From JBBDWJ01 sp040902925 (GTDB lineage Bacteria > Acidobacteriota > Terriglobia > Bryobacterales > UBA6623): a stretch of 19,866 nt of DNA. The notes under the pieces were generated by a model. It was not told the DNA's origin, ran no database searches, and was given only the letters and a program-made list of their open reading frames with translations. The DNA lies in assembly GCA_040902925.1 (NCBI GenBank), contig JBBDWJ010000224.1, forward strand, positions 1 through 19,866, given 5' to 3'. The translations under genes were made by a program, and so were the position numbers. This document shows, piece by piece, positions 1 to 6,743 of this stretch (position 1 is the stretch's first letter; every line of letters begins with the position of its first letter).

Positions 1-108
1 TTCGGGCAACTAGCAGACCGCGAGCGAAGCGCGGCCGCGAACGATCTAGCTACAATAAAACCTTTCGCGGAACTGGCTCCATTCGAGCCGTCTTGTCTGC
101 TGCTTCCC

Positions 109-1146
109 ATGCCTTCTCCCTCTTCGAACGGCCCCGAGCCCGCTGTCTTTGACGCCCTTGTCGTCGGCGCCGGGCCAACCGGCCTCGCCTCGGCCATCGA
201 AATCACCCGCCGCGGCCTGCGCGCTGTCGTCGTCGAAAAAGGTTGCCTGGTCAATTCGCTGTTCCACTACCCGACCAATATGACGTTTTTCACGACGCCT
301 GAGCTGCTCGAGATCGGCGATCTGCCGATGACCTCGGTGCGGGAAAAGCCGACTCGCAACGAGGCGCTGAAATACTACCGGCGTTGCGCGCAGCACTACC
401 GGCTCGACGTCCGCCAGTACGAGCGCGTCGACGATATCGAAGGGCCGGATGGAGATTTCTCCGTCCACACGACGGCGCGCGATGGCGTGCGCGTAGACTA
501 TCGGGCGCGAAAGATCATCATCGCCACCGGATACTACGACCTGCCCGTGAAAATGAAAGTCCCCGGCGAGGAACTGGCGAAGGTGCTGCACTACTATCAG
601 GACCCGCACCCGTTTTACGACCGCGACATCGCGGTCATCGGCGGCAAGAATTCGGCGGCGATCACGGCGCTCGATTGCTACCGGGCGGGAGCGCGCGTGA
701 CGCTGGTTCACAGGCACAAAGAGCTCAGCCCCAGTATCAAGTATTGGATTCTTCCCGATATCCAAAACCGCATCAAGAACCGCGAGATTGAGTCGTATTT
801 TGAAACTGCACTGCTCGAGGTCGCCGAGCGGTCGATCCGCGTTCGCACGCCGCAAGGGGAGAAGACTCTGCCCAACGATTTCGTGCTCGCGATGACGGGC
901 TACAAGCCGGATACGGAATTTTTGGCTCGCGCCGGTATCGTGTTCGAGCAGGACACGCTGCGGCCGCGCACCAACCCCGAGACGCTCGAAAGCGACCGCC
1001 CGGGGGTGTATCTGGCAGGAGTCATCGTCGCGGGCATGCACACCAGCGAGATTTTCATAGAGAACGGGCGCTTTCACGGCATTCAGATCGCCGAGGATAT
1101 CGCGCGCAAGGTGGGTTTAGCGCCGTCCAAAACCGCGCGCGATTGA
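109..1146 (+). CDS. ypdA: YpdA-family FAD/NAD(P)-dependent bacillithiol-disulfide reductase-like protein
   Basis: A 345-residue, thioredoxin-reductase-like flavoprotein. The FAD-binding Rossmann motif GAGPTG lies at residues 20-25, a second dinucleotide motif GGKNSAA at 178-184, and the ATGYYD hinge at 139-144. The stretches around LFHYPTNMTFFTTPELLEIG and KYWILPDIQNRIK are typical of YpdA. In Firmicutes YpdA regenerates bacillithiol from its disulfide using NADPH in the cytoplasm; Acidobacteria are also known to make bacillithiol, so the role fits. Odd point: the Firmicutes enzymes have Cys in the glycine-rich loop (GGGPCG) where this one has Thr24, so the mechanism may differ or the substrate may be another disulfide. 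The start is the ATG at 109, with only a weak ribosome-binding site. The gene stands alone on the plus strand and converges with aroA 72 bases downstream. Confidence 0.88.
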   Translation: MPSPSSNGPEPAVFDALVVGAGPTGLASAIEITRRGLRAVVVEKGCLVNSLFHYPTNMTFFTTPELLEIGDLPMTSVREKPTRNEALKYYRRCAQHYRLDVRQYERVDDIEGPDGDFSVHTTARDGVRVDYRARKIIIATGYYDLPVKMKVPGEELAKVLHYYQDPHPFYDRDIAVIGGKNSAAITALDCYRAGARVTLVHRHKELSPSIKYWILPDIQNRIKNREIESYFETALLEVAERSIRVRTPQGEKTLPNDFVLAMTGYKPDTEFLARAGIVFEQDTLRPRTNPETLESDRPGVYLAGVIVAGMHTSEIFIENGRFHGIQIAEDIARKVGLAPSKTARD

Positions 1147-1180
1147 ACGCTCCCGGTAGGCGCGCAGGGCAGTCTGAAAC

Positions 1181-1208
1181 TTTTGCCTTTTGCCTTTTGC
1201 AATTTGCC
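1181..1208. repeat. Four tandem 7-base units (TTTTGCC)
   Basis: Two perfect TTTTGCC units are followed by TTTTGCA and ATTTGCC, in the 72 bases between the convergent ends of ypdA and aroA. It is a short low-complexity tandem repeat with no visible hairpin, so it is not an obvious terminator. Such heptamer runs can vary in copy number by slippage. Confidence 0.7.
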
Positions 1209-1218
1209 TTGCTTGATC

Positions 1219-2511
1219 TCACCCTCGCAGCCCCTCCAACACCTCATAAAACTCCGGGAAAGAAACCGACGCCGCCTCGGCATCACGCATGGTGCAGGGA
1301 CCGTCCGCGGCAAGCGCGGCGACGACAAAGGCCATCGCGATGCGGTGATCGCCGAACGAGTCGAGCTCGGCGGCTCGAAGTTTCTGGTTACCCGGAATGC
1401 GCATGGCATCCGGAAAGGTTTCGACCGCGACCCCCATGCGCCCGAGGTTTTCCGCCACGGTCGCGATGCGGTCAGTTTCCTTGACGCGCAGCTCCGCGGC
1501 GTCGCGAATTTCGAGCCCCTGCCGGCTGCACGCCCCCAACACCGCCAGCACGGGAATTTCGTCGATCACTCCGGCTGTCATATCGCCGGCAATGACGCCG
1601 CCATCGATCGCGGCGCCCGAGGCGGGGCTCCGCACGCGCAGGTCCCCGACGATCTCCCCGTTGCGCGCCTCGCTGCGCAGGATCTCGATCGTGGCGCCCA
1701 TCGAACGCAGCACATCGAGAAGCGCCGTACGCGTGGGATTCAATCCGACGCCTTCGATCGTCAAATCCGAACCCGGCAGTAGCAGCCCCGCGACGAGAAA
1801 GAACGCGGCGCCCGAAATGTCGGAAGCAACGTCGAGACGGCGGCCGGTCATTCGCGGCCGGCCCTGAATAGCGACGCGCAAACCATCGACCCGCACGTCT
1901 GCTCCGAGCTCCCGCAGCGCAATCTCGGAGTGGTTGCGCGTCGCGACCGGCTCGGTGACGCTCGTGGTTCCCGGTGCGAATAACCCGGCGAACAACACCG
2001 CGCTCTTAACCTGAGCGCTCGCGACAGGCGAAACGTAATCGATCGGCGTAAGCTTGCCGCCATGGATCACAAGCGGCGGATAGTTGCCGTCACGCGCGTC
2101 GATCTTCGCGCCCATCGCGGCAAGCGGCGTCATGATGCGCTGCATCGGCCGCCGCGTGAGCGACTCATCGCCAAAAATGTTCGTTGCAAAAGGCTGCCCG
2201 GCGAGTATTCCCGACAGCATGCGAATCGTCGAGCCGGAGTTGCCGGCGTCGAGCGCTTTCGAAGCCCGCTGGAGTCCATCGAGCCCGACGCCCTCAACGG
2301 TCACGCGATCGCCGCGCTGCTCGATTGGAACGCCAAGAGCCCGCATACACGCCAGCGTCGACGCACAATCGGCGCCGCTCGAATAGTTGTGAATTTCCGA
2401 GCGCCCTTCGGCGATCGAGGCCAGCATCGCGTAGCGATGGGATATCGATTTGTCGCCGGGCAGCCGCACGACGCCGGAAAGCGAATCGGCGGGTGAGATT
2501 TTGCGGTCCAT
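1219..2511 (-). CDS. aroA: 3-phosphoshikimate 1-carboxyvinyltransferase (EPSP synthase), class II-type motifs
   Basis: A 430-residue, full-length EPSP synthase. It joins shikimate-3-phosphate and phosphoenolpyruvate in the cytoplasm, the sixth step of the shikimate pathway. Visible signatures are GDKSISHR at 19-26, GNSGSTIR at 90-97, the catalytic DEIP at 317-320, KETDR at 344-348 and GDHR at 387-390. The four short motifs used to define glyphosate-tolerant class II enzymes are all present: GDKS (19-22), SAQVK (165-169), RNHSE (192-196) and NPTR (258-261). However, the residue aligning with Ala100 of the CP4 enzyme is Gly (G93), so tolerance cannot be read from sequence. The ATG at 2511 is clear. 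It is the last gene of a minus-strand argS - Nudix - aroA operon, 39 bases after the Nudix gene. Confidence 0.96.
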   Translation of the reverse strand: MDRKISPADSLSGVVRLPGDKSISHRYAMLASIAEGRSEIHNYSSGADCASTLACMRALGVPIEQRGDRVTVEGVGLDGLQRASKALDAGNSGSTIRMLSGILAGQPFATNIFGDESLTRRPMQRIMTPLAAMGAKIDARDGNYPPLVIHGGKLTPIDYVSPVASAQVKSAVLFAGLFAPGTTSVTEPVATRNHSEIALRELGADVRVDGLRVAIQGRPRMTGRRLDVASDISGAAFFLVAGLLLPGSDLTIEGVGLNPTRTALLDVLRSMGATIEILRSEARNGEIVGDLRVRSPASGAAIDGGVIAGDMTAGVIDEIPVLAVLGACSRQGLEIRDAAELRVKETDRIATVAENLGRMGVAVETFPDAMRIPGNQKLRAAELDSFGDHRIAMAFVVAALAADGPCTMRDAEAASVSFPEFYEVLEGLRG

Positions 2512-2550
2512 GAATTTCGATTGTCTTCGCGCGCGGAACGATCCAGCGGC

Positions 2551-2970
2551 TTACGGCCGCCCCATCGCGAACTTCCCGTCCGCCAGATCGCGCACGAACT
2601 CCACGTCGCCTTCCAGAAAATCGTAGCGCGGCAGTTCCGCGCGCGGTGTCCACTCCACTTGATGGAACTGACTGTAGTCGGGCTCGCCCTGAAAATCCGT
2701 TACGCAAAAGAAGACCAGCCGGATCGGCTTGCGGCCCGGGTAGTTGTACTCATAACGCGTGATCTCCGGTCCGATGGCGGCCTCGATGCTCAGCTCTTCG
2801 CGCAGCTCACGCCGCAGCGACTCCGCGGGCTCCTCACCCGGCTCGAGTTTGCCGCCGGGAAACTCCCACTTACCCGGATGATCCTGATCGAGGCGGCGGC
2901 GGCAGATCAAAACACGGCCGTCTCGCTCGATAACAGCGGCGGTGACGGTCGTGATCGGGCGGTCATCCAA
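2551..2970 (-). CDS. MutT-like Nudix hydrolase (probable 8-oxo-dGTP diphosphatase)
   Basis: A 139-residue single-domain Nudix protein. The Nudix box runs from G40 to I62, with Gly40, Glu46, Arg54, Glu55, Glu58 and Glu59 in the expected places to bind magnesium and cleave a nucleoside diphosphate-X substrate. The usual glycine near the end of the box is Ser61. The N-terminal TAAVIERDGRVLICRR and the following WEFPGGK are typical of MutT-type enzymes that remove 8-oxo-dGTP from the nucleotide pool, but other substrates are possible. It lies between argS (20 bases upstream) and aroA (39 bases downstream) on the same strand, so it is very likely co-transcribed with them. Confidence 0.9.
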   Translation of the reverse strand: MDDRPITTVTAAVIERDGRVLICRRRLDQDHPGKWEFPGGKLEPGEEPAESLRRELREELSIEAAIGPEITRYEYNYPGRKPIRLVFFCVTDFQGEPDYSQFHQVEWTPRAELPRYDFLEGDVEFVRDLADGKFAMGRP

Positions 2971-2990
2971 GCTGTGGAGCTCCCCAAAAG

Positions 2991-4988
2991 CTACATCACT
3001 TCCGGCGAGGGAATACCCATTACGCTTAACACGTGAGTCAGCTCGTCAAGGAAAAACTGCGTCATCCACAACAGGAAGACTTTCTTCTCACGCTCGGTCT
3101 CGCTGAGGATGTGGTGTTGATGGTAGAAATTGTTGAACGCCTGTGCGATTTGAAACGCGTAGCGCGCCAGATGCGCCGGCTCGCCGCCTTCGATCGATTT
3201 TTCGACCGTCCAGTCGCAGCGCGAAGCGCCGAGCAAGATCTGCCAGAAATCCTCGATTTCGATCTGCTTTTGGACTATCTCCGGGGTCAGTTCGGAGGTA
3301 AAGTCGGGCATCGCCTCGCCGCGCTCTTCGAGCTTACGCAGGATGTTGCGCGCCCGCACGACCGCATACTGCACATAGGGACCAGTCTCGCCCTCGAAGC
3401 TGAGCGCTTCCTGCAAATCAAACGCGATGACGGTGGTGCGCGTGAAGCGCAGCATGAAATAGCGCAAGGCGCCAATCGCAATCTGTGTGGCGATCTCAGT
3501 TTGCCTGGCTTCCGAACCTTCGGGATGCCGGCTGCGAACCTCCTCGAACGCCTTGGCGGTCAGTAGATCGATAAGGTCGTCAGCCTTGACTCCAAGCCCT
3601 CTGCGCCCGGAGACCTCGACGTACGGCCGCCGGCGGTCCTCCTCTGACAACTCGATACCTAGCTCGGCGCAGCACCGCGGCGTGAGCGCCACCATCTCAT
3701 AGGAAAAATGCACCGAATCGTTGGACTGCTGCTCATAGCCAAGCGAGCGCAACCCGGCGCGCACGACATCTTGCAGGTAAGACTGCCGCACATCGATGAC
3801 GTTGAAAACTTTCGTACCGCCGCCAAATTTCGGGGCAGGCCGGTCGCCGGGCTTCGTGCTCGAAACCCACAAGGTGCGGCCGTCGGCATAGTCGCGCAGC
3901 GGCGCGTAATGAAAATCCTTGTCGATCAAGCCAAACTTCCAAAGCTGATAAGCGATGTCTTTACCGACATAGGTGACGGTTCCGTCCGAGCGCACGATGA
4001 CCTTGGAGTCGTCGGCTGGCGCATTCTCGGTTGCATCGCCTTCTTCCACCGTTGGCTCTTCCTGTTGTTTTTGCTGGAACAAGTGCGCCGGCATCACCCA
4101 GCAGCCTTTGTTCTTTCCCGCCGTTTCGAGAAAGATAGCCTCGCGCTGCTTGAGCAGCTCGAACGCCGAAGCCCAAAACTGCAGATGCAGGATTTCGCTC
4201 TCGCGCGGAAGCACATCGTACTCGACGTCGATACGCTGCATCGTGTCGAGATGTTTGTCCACGATAGCGTCGGCGACCGCGCGCCCGATCTCTGCCAAAT
4301 CCCCCTCACCGGCTTCGATGGCATGCAGAGTCTGCGCCCGCCACGGTAACGAAGACGGCTCGACTGCGTAATACTGCGAAGTCTTGGCGTAGAGGTCCCA
4401 GCAATAGTAGTCGAAGCGTACCGCGGGGTCTTCGATGAGCCGCTTTACGTCGGCGGGTGTTTTCTTTTCGAGAAAGTGAAAGCCGGCGACGACGTCGGCG
4501 ACTTGCACGCCGGTATTGTCGATGTAGTTCTGCGCCTCGACCTCGTGTCCCAATTCGCGCAGCATGCGCACCAGAGTGTCCCCAAGAATCGAATTGCGCA
4601 GGTGGCCGATGTGAGCGGCCTTGTTCGGATTGATATTGGTGTGCTCGACAATGACTTTGCCGGGCGGCGGCGCGAACGTCACGACGACACGGTCGCGCAA
4701 GACATCCACGTAGGCGGCGCGGTCGAATCGAACGTTGATGTAGCCGGCCCCGGCAACTTCGAGCAAACGAATGCCGGGAATGGAAGGCAACTCCGCGACC
4801 ATCTCCTCGGCGATCTTCCGTGGCGGTCTTTTGAGCGCTTTGGCGAGGGTGAAGCACACCGGCAGGGCCAACTCGCCGAAATCCGGCTGCCGCGGCAGTT
4901 CTACGACGACAGGTACTTCGACCTGGTAGCGCTCAGCAATATGCCGGGCGACAGTTTCCCGCAAGCGCTGTTCCAAGATAAGAAACAC
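2991..4988 (-). CDS. argS: Arginyl-tRNA synthetase
   Basis: A 665-residue class I aminoacyl-tRNA synthetase that charges tRNA-Arg. The N-terminal Arg-tRNA synthetase domain (about 1-95) contains the FGELALPVCF block. HIGH is intact at 126-129, preceded by NINPNKAA. SDGTVTYVGKDIAYQLWK at 334-351 is diagnostic. The KMSKS region is replaced by SGRRGLGVKADDLID (460-474), as is usual in ArgS. The DALR anticodon-binding domain occupies roughly 530-665. The protein is longer than the usual 550-590 residues, partly because of a Gln/Glu/Asp-rich insert at 305-328. The start is a GTG at 4988 with GAGG about 7 bases upstream. It is the first gene of the argS - Nudix - aroA operon. Confidence 0.96.
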   Translation of the reverse strand: MFLILEQRLRETVARHIAERYQVEVPVVVELPRQPDFGELALPVCFTLAKALKRPPRKIAEEMVAELPSIPGIRLLEVAGAGYINVRFDRAAYVDVLRDRVVVTFAPPPGKVIVEHTNINPNKAAHIGHLRNSILGDTLVRMLRELGHEVEAQNYIDNTGVQVADVVAGFHFLEKKTPADVKRLIEDPAVRFDYYCWDLYAKTSQYYAVEPSSLPWRAQTLHAIEAGEGDLAEIGRAVADAIVDKHLDTMQRIDVEYDVLPRESEILHLQFWASAFELLKQREAIFLETAGKNKGCWVMPAHLFQQKQQEEPTVEEGDATENAPADDSKVIVRSDGTVTYVGKDIAYQLWKFGLIDKDFHYAPLRDYADGRTLWVSSTKPGDRPAPKFGGGTKVFNVIDVRQSYLQDVVRAGLRSLGYEQQSNDSVHFSYEMVALTPRCCAELGIELSEEDRRRPYVEVSGRRGLGVKADDLIDLLTAKAFEEVRSRHPEGSEARQTEIATQIAIGALRYFMLRFTRTTVIAFDLQEALSFEGETGPYVQYAVVRARNILRKLEERGEAMPDFTSELTPEIVQKQIEIEDFWQILLGASRCDWTVEKSIEGGEPAHLARYAFQIAQAFNNFYHQHHILSETEREKKVFLLWMTQFFLDELTHVLSVMGIPSPEVM

Positions 4989-5354
4989 GCGGAATCCTCG
5001 AACGGTTCAGAGAAGGGAAGCAACCACTCAAGCGTGGCAGGAAAAGGTGAACTAACTTCGGAGTGTATCACAAAGGATTGTTTGCGAAGCGGGGGCGGTT
5101 GTGGTTGGCGTGAAGCGCTGCATGTGGCACGCATTGGGTTCGTCGCGTCGCGATTCATCGCCGCAGGCGATCCGAGCCCTACCCGCAAGGGTGGGGCACA
5201 TTCTGAACATGGCTCGGGGAACCTGGCCGATGTGTTTGAGCGGAAGGACGCGTTTGGGAAAGACGTGAATAGTGGCCCCACCCTTGCGGGTAGGGCTCGG
5301 ATCGCCGGCGGCGATGGAGAAACGCCCCGCGCCGATCGCAATCCGGCCGTTGCC
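4989..5354. other. 366-base spacer upstream of argS
   Basis: No convincing gene was seen on either strand. The stretch lies between the argS start and the end of the DUF1501 gene, both on the minus strand, so it should hold the argS promoter and possibly the DUF1501 terminator. A weak extended -10-like TGATACACT reads on the minus strand near 5065-5073, without a good -35. Its main feature is the inverted repeat listed separately. Confidence 0.6.
5156..5316. repeat. Inverted repeat, 41-base arms, 79-base loop
   Basis: Left arm 5156-5196 and right arm 5276-5316 are reverse complements over 41 bases with a single mismatch; the inner 29 bases (5168-5196 and 5276-5304) match perfectly. Each arm also contains its own small dyad, CCCTACCCGCAAGGGTGGGG, able to form a short stem with a GCAA-type loop. 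Because the arms are inverted, the same peptide PPLRVGLGSPAAM appears on opposite strands. The structure resembles a paired REP/BIME-type dispersed repeat rather than a simple terminator, and it is not tied to a transposase here. Confidence 0.85.
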
Positions 5355-6734
5355 TCAGGCCAGAATCTCTTTCAAAACATTGCCTTCGACGTCAGTCAGC
5401 CGGAAATCCCGGCCGCTATGCCGGTACGTCAAACGCGTGTGGTCGAGCCCCATCTGATTCAAAACCGTGGCCTGAATATCATGCGGATGCACCGGCTTGT
5501 CGACAGCCTTAAACCCAAAATCATCGGTAGCGCCATAAGTGACGCCGCCCTTGACGCCGCCGCCGGCCATCACAAGAGAAAATCCATGATTGTTATGATC
5601 GCGGCCGGCGTGCACCCTGGCGATCGCGCTCACTTCAACCGACGGCGTGCGTCCGAACTCGCCGCCGATCAGCACTACCGTCTCATCGAGCAGCCCCGAC
5701 GCCTTGAGGTCTGAGAGCAGCGCCGCCATGGGCGCGTCGGATTTCGACGCCAGCTCGCGGTGCTGCAGAATGTCGTCGTGGTTGTCCCAAGGCTGGTTGT
5801 TGCCGTAGTAAACCTGCACCATGCGGACGCCGCGCTCCACCAGCCGCCGCGCGATCAGGCAGCCGCGCGCGAAATCGCCGGCGCCATAGCGCTCGCGAAC
5901 CGCTTCCGGTTCCTCGCTGAGGTTAAATGCGTCCATCGCCTCGGCCTGCATGCGGTAGGCAACTTCCATCGACTGGATGCGCGCTTCGAGCTGCGGGTCC
6001 GCGCCCGCCGCGTTGAGATGCAACTGATTCAGCCGGTGGACGAGATCGAGCTGCCGCCGCTGTTCGGCGGGCGCCAGATTGTGATTGCGCAGATGCTGAA
6101 TCAGTTTTTCCGGCTCGCTCTCGTTGTTCGGAAGATGCACGCCCTGATGGATGCCAGGCAGATAGGCCGAGGTCCAAAGCTGCGGCCCGATCACGGGGAA
6201 CCCGGGACACAGCACCACGAACGCCGGCAGGTTTTGGTTTTCGGTGCCTAGTCCATAGCTGAGCCATGATCCCATCGAAGGGTGCCCGGCGATGGTGTGG
6301 CCGCAGTTGAACATGAACAGCGACGGCTCATGGTTGGGCCGTTCAGTGTGCATCGAGCGGATGACGCACAAATCGTCCGCATGTTCGCCAAGCTTTGAAA
6401 AAATCTCGCTGACCTCGAGGCCGCTCTTGCCGTAACGCCGGAACTCGAACGGCGACTTCATGAGGTTGCCGGTCTTGCGCTCGGTTTTCAGGTTTCCACC
6501 CGGCGCGGGCGTGCCGTGATGCTTGGTCAGCATCGGCTTGGGGTCGAAGGTGTCGACGTGTGACGGCCCGCCGTTCAGGAACAGATGGATGACGTGTTTA
6601 GCGCGCGCCGGGAAGTGCGGCTCACGAGGCGCCAGCATTCCCTCACGCGGCGTTGCGCCGAGCAGCGTTCTCAGGCCTAAGGCGCTAAATCCGGCGCCCG
6701 CGCGGGCCAACATTTCTCGTCGTGTGATCGGCAT
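5355..6734 (-). CDS. DUF1501 family protein, Tat-exported
   Basis: A 459-residue DUF1501 protein, a family with an alkaline-phosphatase/sulfatase-like fold. The N-terminus MPITRREMLARAG followed by a hydrophobic stretch (residues 13-25) is a probable twin-arginine signal. Family blocks seen are LFLNGGPSHVDTFDPKP (about 51-67), WDNHDDI, GGEFGRTP and GRDHNNHGFS, whose Asp and His residues are likely metal ligands. The enzymatic activity is not established for the family. The gene begins 9 bases after the DUF1549/DUF1553 gene and is clearly in one operon with it. This pairing recurs in Planctomycetes, Verrucomicrobia and Acidobacteria and is thought to act outside the cytoplasm, perhaps in breaking down complex polymers. 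Confidence 0.93.
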   Translation of the reverse strand: MPITRREMLARAGAGFSALGLRTLLGATPREGMLAPREPHFPARAKHVIHLFLNGGPSHVDTFDPKPMLTKHHGTPAPGGNLKTERKTGNLMKSPFEFRRYGKSGLEVSEIFSKLGEHADDLCVIRSMHTERPNHEPSLFMFNCGHTIAGHPSMGSWLSYGLGTENQNLPAFVVLCPGFPVIGPQLWTSAYLPGIHQGVHLPNNESEPEKLIQHLRNHNLAPAEQRRQLDLVHRLNQLHLNAAGADPQLEARIQSMEVAYRMQAEAMDAFNLSEEPEAVRERYGAGDFARGCLIARRLVERGVRMVQVYYGNNQPWDNHDDILQHRELASKSDAPMAALLSDLKASGLLDETVVLIGGEFGRTPSVEVSAIARVHAGRDHNNHGFSLVMAGGGVKGGVTYGATDDFGFKAVDKPVHPHDIQATVLNQMGLDHTRLTYRHSGRDFRLTDVEGNVLKEILA

Positions 6735-6743
6735 AGCGGTTTC

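Noticed and set aside
46..1077. Long minus-strand open frame antisense to ypdA
   Set aside because: Arg/Val-rich, no recognisable motif, fully opposite a well-supported flavoprotein gene; GC-driven shadow.
4476..5714. 412-codon plus-strand frame over argS, the spacer and the DUF1501 gene
   Set aside because: Antisense to two clear genes and crosses the inverted repeat; no motif or ribosome-binding site.
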